Shown here: positions 32,613 to 38,200 of the stretch, one piece after another | Position numbering within the stretch: position 1 is the stretch's first letter | How the letters are laid out: each line of letters begins with the position of its first letter | Source: Parachlorella kessleri | Taxonomy: Eukaryota > Chlorophyta > Trebouxiophyceae > Chlorellales > Chlorellaceae | Direction of reading: 5' to 3' | Assembly (NCBI GenBank): GCA_001598975.1 | Contig: BBXU01001095.1 | Coordinates: 1-38,200, forward strand | DNA length: 38,200 nt | Notes under the pieces: generated by a model | Databases searched by the model: none | Seen by the model: the letters and a program-made list of their open reading frames with translations, nothing else | What the model was told of the DNA's origin: nothing | Program-made: the position numbers and the translations under genes

Positions 32613-34546
32613 ATGGGGGCCCTGTCTTTCTTTGGGCTGCTGTTCTTGGGAGCGGGGCCCTTGATCATTGTGTTCTTGGCCTTGGTGGCCCGAAAGTCCT
32701 TCCTGGTGCTGCTAGGCCTAGCCAGGTCAGTATGGGAAAGGCCAGGTGGAGGACAGTGTTGTGTCACTCCGCACGCGCTTAACCCTGGTTGTGTTTGTCT
32801 GTGCAGCGCCTTCTATTGGCTGGTAACTCTCTTCCTAGTATCGGCGCTCTTCAGAGGTGAGCTAGTGGAACCTGCAACTTTTCAAGTGCAGGGCTGACTG
32901 GCTCAGTGTAGAACGGCCGACAGGTACCATAGCCAAGGTGGATTTATCATCAAGCTGGCACAATGCAGGTTTTGCACCGCTCTCGCCCACTTGGGGGCCG
33001 TATTTGGGACTTCTCTTGGTTGCCGTTCTCATACAGGAGGCAGCTCGCCTGGGAGTGGTGCGATTCCACTGGTGAGGGTCAAACCAGTCCTTTGCGTTGC
33101 CTGCAAGGCCAGACTTTAAACACAGCTGGGACTTGGTGTAAAGTGCATAGTGGGAAAGAGTTGTACTGACTGCGTGGGATGCAGATGTATCATGCTAGCC
33201 CTAGGTGTTGAGCATGCTTGGTTGAGATTGGAAGTTGGTGGGCCTGTGGTAGTTGTAGTTTGACACTCAAGCAGCTGCCGACTTTGGCAGAAATGGCGCG
33301 CCGGGCTGTGCTTGCAGGCTTTCTACCCATGTACTGGAGCAAATAGCTAGGGACAACACTGGCAGCGCCCTCACTCTGGCTGACCGGTTCTCCCTATCTC
33401 TGACGCATGGGCTTGGCCATGGCGTCGTGCACACCCTCTTCTTCTTTGTCAGGTGCGCGATCTGCTCTGTGGCTAAGGAGAATCCATGTACCCATAGCAT
33501 GTGCTGTGGCAAGCAGCTTCACCTGGGTGTGATGCTGTATGTGGGTGATGGTGGCAGTCCCAAGTTCACTGGCCACCAGCATGCAGCTGTTGCTACCAGC
33601 CCGGTCATCAGTCACTCTCTCATCCTGCTTGCTGCCGCAGCTGGCTGCCGTTCTCCCTGGGCGACGGCACGCTATACGTGGGCTCCTGCCCGCATATGTC
33701 ATACTATCTTGTGGGCGCGCTGAGCACGCTGGGTTTTGCTGCGCTCCACACCGGTTCCATGGTGGTGGCGCTGGATGGCTGGGAGAAGCGCGACATGCGG
33801 CAGGGGCTTCTGCCCTCAGGGGCGCACCTGGCAACAGCGCTGCTGGTGAGATGAGGAGGTGTTGTGGGGCTTGGGCATGGCCTGAGAGGCTGTGGTTGGC
33901 TGGCGAAAATGGTGGAGGCACATCCTCAAACTGTCTCTTGCTTTGGTACTTGAGTGACTGGAAGTTGTATTTATCATGGGTGGCAGGTAGTGCGAACAGG
34001 GAGTGGAGCTGGGCTGGACTGGACTGACAGGGTTGTATGCCTCAGCATGATTCAGTCAACCTTTGTGTAGTTATGGTACTTATGGGGGCAGGGAACGGGA
34101 ACAGAGGAAAGGTGGCGGTAACTGTAATGACAAGGCTCTATGCAATTATGCTCTGGGGCTTGCCAGAGGTGAAGCTGATGGTTAGGTGATGCTACTCACA
34201 GCGAAGTTGTATGGTGAGATCTGGAGGTGATGGTAAGCTTTCAGGGGGCCTAGGGACGGCGTTCGTATAGCGCTGGCCGCGCTGCACAATCGCTTGCTGC
34301 ATGGTGGTTTTCGTGGCGAGTTGGTGGAATGTTATGGGACCCCTGCACATACATCTGCACTCTATTGCTTCCCCGCAGACGCTGGCCAACTTCGCCCATA
34401 ACGGCTGCTTGGTGACTGTGCCGCTTCTTCTGGCTGCCGGCCTGGCCATGTCAGTCTTTGCAGCGCGAATCTGGTGGCACCAAACAGGCCACACTGTTAG
34501 ACTGCCAGCCCCAGAAACAAGCAGTGCGCCGGGTAGACAGTATTGA
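32613..34546 (+). CDS. APH1: Gamma-secretase subunit APH-1
   Basis: APH-1 is the seven-pass scaffold subunit of gamma-secretase, which with presenilin, nicastrin and PEN-2 cleaves type I membrane proteins within the bilayer. Exons: 32613-32725, 32807-32856, 32924-33071, 33318-33452, 33641-33845, 34379-34546; phases agree and give 272 residues, near the family's 250-265. Visible features: MGALSFFGLLFLGAGP start (TM1), AFYWLVTLFLVSALF (TM2), GLLLVAVLIQEAARLG (TM3), THGLGHGVVHTLFFF (TM4, containing the GxxxG-type spacing), ALSTLGFAALHTGSMVVALD (TM5, conserved His), GAHLATALLTLANF (TM6, second conserved His) and a last hydrophobic segment (VTVPLLLAAGLAMSVFAARI). Its partner subunits are not in this window. 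The 533-nt last intron holds nothing recognised. Confidence 0.94.
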
Positions 34547-34972
34547 GCGTGGGGCTATGGTCCAAATATAGTTAGCCCTGGAGACCTGGTCCACTTCTTT
34601 GTCCTAAAAGCGCTGGTGTCGTAATGTACGTTTTCCTGTATTCTTTCGAATCGCTTTGTATGCTGGACGACCCTTGCTGGCAGCACGAAATGCCGTATGT
34701 GAGCCTGCTAGGGCAGACTTACTGTTATACTTACCGCTACCGGCAAACGAATTGCAGCACAGGGTCTCCAGGCAGCAGTGCAGGTATGCCATATGAAGCT
34801 AAATATAGAAGGTAACCATCAAAACACATTGCACTAGTCATACAGAAGATCCTGCAGGATGCACTACCCTGAAACTGCCAATGCCATACCCATATCCAAG
34901 ACTCCCCTGCACTTCCCCCCGGCAAGCGTCCTGACAGGGGGGGGGCATCCCTGGCAGCGCCCTCCATCTCCT
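34547..34972. other. Convergent intergenic region, APH-1 and STE24 tails
   Basis: This is 426 bases between facing stop codons. Short open frames here resemble nothing. No TGTAA on either strand was noticed. Confidence 0.5.
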
Positions 34973-37900
34973 TCACAGCTCTTTCTTGTCTAGCCCATCT
35001 GCCGCGCTAGCCTGCTGCTGCTGCTGCTGCTGCTGCTGGCTGCCCTCGTCCTGGCCCTCGCCCTTTTTCAAGGCTGCATCGATGGCCTTCAGGCGCTCAA
35101 CCAGCGGCGGGTGAGTGTAGTAGTAGGCGGAGTAGAGGGGGTCCACATTCGCTGCCCCCTTGTTCTCCTTGTCCAGCATGCACAGCGCCTCCTGCACAGG
35201 GCTTGCAACAGTGCCACGTGATGCATGGTACAACACGAGTGGTTCCAAGGGTGCAATTACCTCAAGAGCTAATAAGCTGCAGGTGCACCAGCTTCAGCAT
35301 GACAACGTCTGCGCCGCAGCAGGTGAGGCAAGCCATGCCATGCTGGCATTGTGTACTGTGGAAGCTGCACGCATTTTGACTGAACCTCTACTACGAAGAA
35401 CGCAGCTCATATCACATGCTGCAACGTTCACACAAAGGAGCGTGTGCAAGGCAGCACATGGCCAGCTAGCGAAAAGGGTTACCCTGAGGTGGGGCCCCTT
35501 CCCGAGGCGGACACCGAAGCGGTCAGCTTGGAACTCAAACCCGCGGCTGACCATGTTGCTGAGAAATCCCAGCACCTACAGCAGGCACAATTCTAAGCTG
35601 CTTGTGGCGCTGTCACAGTGACAGGAACGTATCCCTGTGCCTACCGGCCCACGCTGGACTTGCTGCAAGAGGACCTACCCTTGCAAACAGTCACCGACTT
35701 GTTCATACTGCCTGCCACCTTTACCAAAAACAGCCACCGAAGCGACTCACCTCATCCGCGGGGCCAATGAGCTCCTGGAACATGAGCAGGGCTGCAAAGA
35801 CGGGCTGGGAGCCCCGGAATCCAAAGGAGCGGTAGAGGGCCCTGTTGGTGCGTAGCAGAGTGAACAGGCTTAGCTGCGCTAGGAGCACGAGCTGCAGGCA
35901 GAACAAACGCATCTCCTCAATAATGAAAAAAGCGGCACAGAAGATCACCCATGCATGCCACAGAGCAGGGCACAACGATGAAAGGGTGTATAAGCGTCAG
36001 CCTTGTCCACCGAGGGACAGCCAGGAACTCAGCATGATTACTGCCCTCCTAGAAGACAAGGTACTACTCACCTGAGAAACACCGAATAGCACAGGCGCAT
36101 GCCTCAGCTTCCAGTGCCCTGCAGTCGCTTGGACACAAAAGGTGTGAGGCTGCAACTGGCAGCAGAACAGAGCTTGCCAGCATGGGGGCCACGTCAGCAC
36201 AGGTGCACACCCAGCCACCAACAGCGCGGCCATGGTCCTCGCACGTCGCAAGCAAGACCCAAGCGCACCTAACTCATGGGCTAGCACGGCGACGACTTGG
36301 TCCTGGTTGCACTGCAGTTCAAAACGAGGACGGGGTGCGGAATGTCTGCCAGGCGAATCAATAGTCGGTGCTGATGAGGCAGAACAAAGGTACATGCATG
36401 CAGCTTCCTTCGGAGCTTTGCACATGCTGGCAAGGTGTCTGCAGCTGTACCCAAGCGGATCCAGATCAGGCCAGCTGAGAAACTAGGCACAGTGCCAGCG
36501 GTTGAACCTATGCGCACCTGGTTCAAAAGAGTGTCATAGAGCACTATCCTCTTGTTCTTGAAGAATCCATACATGTAGGCATTTGAATGGGCGGACCGAG
36601 TGGAGCCATCTACTACATATAACTTGGTGAGGGGGAACTTGAGGGACCCAGCCAGCGCCTCAATACCATCCCTGCACCGCACAAATAGCGGACATCTGCT
36701 CAAATAACCACAGAAGGTCCGCCTCTCACGTACAACACAGCAACTAGCAGTGGCCCAGTTACAAGTCTGACAGTCGTAAGAACCCTGCCAAGAAGGGAAC
36801 TTGGTTTAGAGGTTTTCAAATTTGGTTCAGCACCTTCTACCTGAGCGAGCCTGTCTCCAAGGGCGTGAACTTGTTGAACAGGGGCGCAATCAACACAGGA
36901 TAGATAGTCATCATCAACAGGGAAAGGCCTAGCACAAAGGCCCAGAGGTAGAGACCGATGTAGGGGCTGCTGTGCTGGAGAATGTAAGTCACAGCAGCAA
37001 CAATAGGAGGCATCAAGACCAGGCCCAATAGCACCTGCAGCACATAAGGACTCCAAAAGTAGGGCAGTGGGACGCCTGTACCTTCAAGCAGGCGCCAGCA
37101 TGTTTGTGACGAGTGCCAAAGCGCAAACCAATATACGAAAACAGCGAGCACCCACACACCGTCTTGACTAGATCCATAACGAAAGTCCTGCCCGTGGTGC
37201 GATTGAAGCCATGGCGTGCCTGCACAGCAGAAAGCTGACCACCTAAGCCTCGCAAGCAGAGTTTGCCATACCTGCATCCATGCATTGTTGCGATTGCCAA
37301 CCGTGCACAACCTCCAAATCTTGGCCGCCACTGCCTAACAGCGGTTAAGCCACAACTCCAGATCGACTTTTAACTGCTCACCTCCAGTACAAAGGTGCGG
37401 TAGGCGGACCATGGGAGACCCACGACGAGACTAACAACAGAGCTCAGCAGCACCCAGATGATTGTTTGCCAAATCTCCCCTGACAGTCTCGCCCGCGCCA
37501 GCAGCACCCCCGCATAACTCCACGTCTTTGGCAGGAAGCCATAGTACAGCATGGCATTATTGAGGACTGCCTGCGCACCGCCAGCATTGGATTGTTACAA
37601 GGCAACCAGCTGTACCACCAAGACCGCACATTTGTCAGATGGGAAGGCCAAGGGCACCATGCAGGTCACTGGCTGCCACGCACTGAAACTCCACCCAAAA
37701 GGAGCAGAAACCTCACCTCAAACAAGCCTTGAACAAAGCCAAAGTTCCATTTGTCTATATTGTATGCCTGCTGTTTTGTGAACCGGTCCTCGTCATATAA
37801 ATGTGCTACCTGCTTTGGTGGCTTGGATAAGGAGAGCGCCTGCACAAGAAGGAGCACCCACCACCAACTGAGGGTAGAATAGCCCAGGTTTCTCCTGCCT

Positions 37901-38121
37901 TGTCACCGGGAGAGGGTTCAATTACTAAAGTGCTCCATGGATCAAGCATGACTCCCCAGGCTAAACTGTAACGACATACATGTGCTCTGCCATGGCAGAG
38001 TTGACCATCGTCCCACCTTCCTCTGTCGGATGTCGAGGTAGAAATGAAATGTATAGACGATGACGTTGAATAATATAACAACTTCCAGGAAGGGGAAGGT
38101 GGTCTCCTCCGCGACCTCCAT
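34973..38121 (-). CDS. STE24: CAAX prenyl protease 1 (STE24/ZMPSTE24/FACE1), M48 zinc metalloprotease
   Basis: STE24 is an ER multi-pass zinc protease that removes the last three residues of prenylated CAAX proteins. Exons in transcription order: 38121-38017, 37839-37717, 37570-37382, 37219-37160, 37034-36841, 36671-36518, 36311-36269, 36118-36072, 35891-35751, 35575-35483, 35191-34973. All phases agree, giving 455 residues, the usual family length. Motifs: [19 protein letters not shown] (TM1), [49 protein letters not shown] followed by [18 protein letters not shown], the zinc site AHELGHWK (HExxH, split between exons 7 and 8), [11 protein letters not shown] (third zinc ligand Glu), and [20 protein letters not shown]. 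The C-terminus carries nine Gln in a row and ends GLDKKEL. ATG 38121 was chosen because it places TM1 where plant STE24 has it; the frame is open further upstream without an ATG. Confidence 0.97.
35012..35037 (-). repeat. CAG/polyglutamine run in STE24 C-terminus
   Basis: Nine consecutive Gln codons near the C-terminus, outside the conserved fold. Confidence 0.9.
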
Positions 38122-38200
38122 CACCACCCAAAATTTATTGACGGCTGAGATGGCTAGACAGGTCCAATTCAATTTAAGATGGAAATGCAAGTGACAAGAA

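Noticed and set aside
33394..33921. 175-codon minus-strand open frame, considered as the missing dynamin G domain
   Set aside because: It has no P-loop, DTPG or TKxD motif and is the complement of APH-1 exons 4 and 5.

Overview
This is nuclear DNA from a eukaryote, most likely a chlorophyte green alga (a trebouxiophyte or chlorophyte guess, not proven). The reasons are: about 78 spliceosomal introns with tgcag-type acceptors; GC-rich exons with more even introns; TGTAA motifs (the chlorophyte polyadenylation signal) just after several stop codons; and a gene set of the plant/algal type (core-2/I-branching GT14, DRP2-type dynamin, APH-1, STE24, SPATA20-like). No rRNA, tRNA, CRISPR, prophage or recognisable transposon was seen. 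All gene models below were built by hand from protein-family motifs. Reading-frame phase was checked across every splice junction, and exon coordinates are given in each entry.

Layout, left to right: the 3' part of a copine gene (+, cut by the window edge); a converging leucine-rich-repeat gene (-) with 14 LRRs; head-to-head with it, TAF13 of TFIID (+); a converging PP2C-type phosphatase (-) whose last exon has a reading-frame break; head-to-head with that, a 21-exon SPATA20/YyaL thioredoxin-domain gene (+); a GT14 glycosyltransferase (+); a ~100-residue orphan gene (+); a converging DRP2-type dynamin (-) with stalk, PH, GED and proline-rich tail but no visible GTPase domain; head-to-head with it, the gamma-secretase subunit APH-1 (+); and tail-to-tail with that, the CAAX prenyl protease STE24 (-), which is complete.

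Functionally these are mostly housekeeping or membrane-trafficking genes rather than one pathway. Three are membrane-remodelling or membrane-binding proteins (copine, dynamin, GT14 in the Golgi). Two are components of intramembrane proteolysis (APH-1, STE24). Two have N-termini that look like organelle transit peptides and share one divergent promoter region (PP2C and SPATA20-like). The most unusual observations are the dynamin that appears to lack its G domain, the PP2C frame break (one missing base or a 29-nt intron), and four GC-AG introns, two of them in TAF13.
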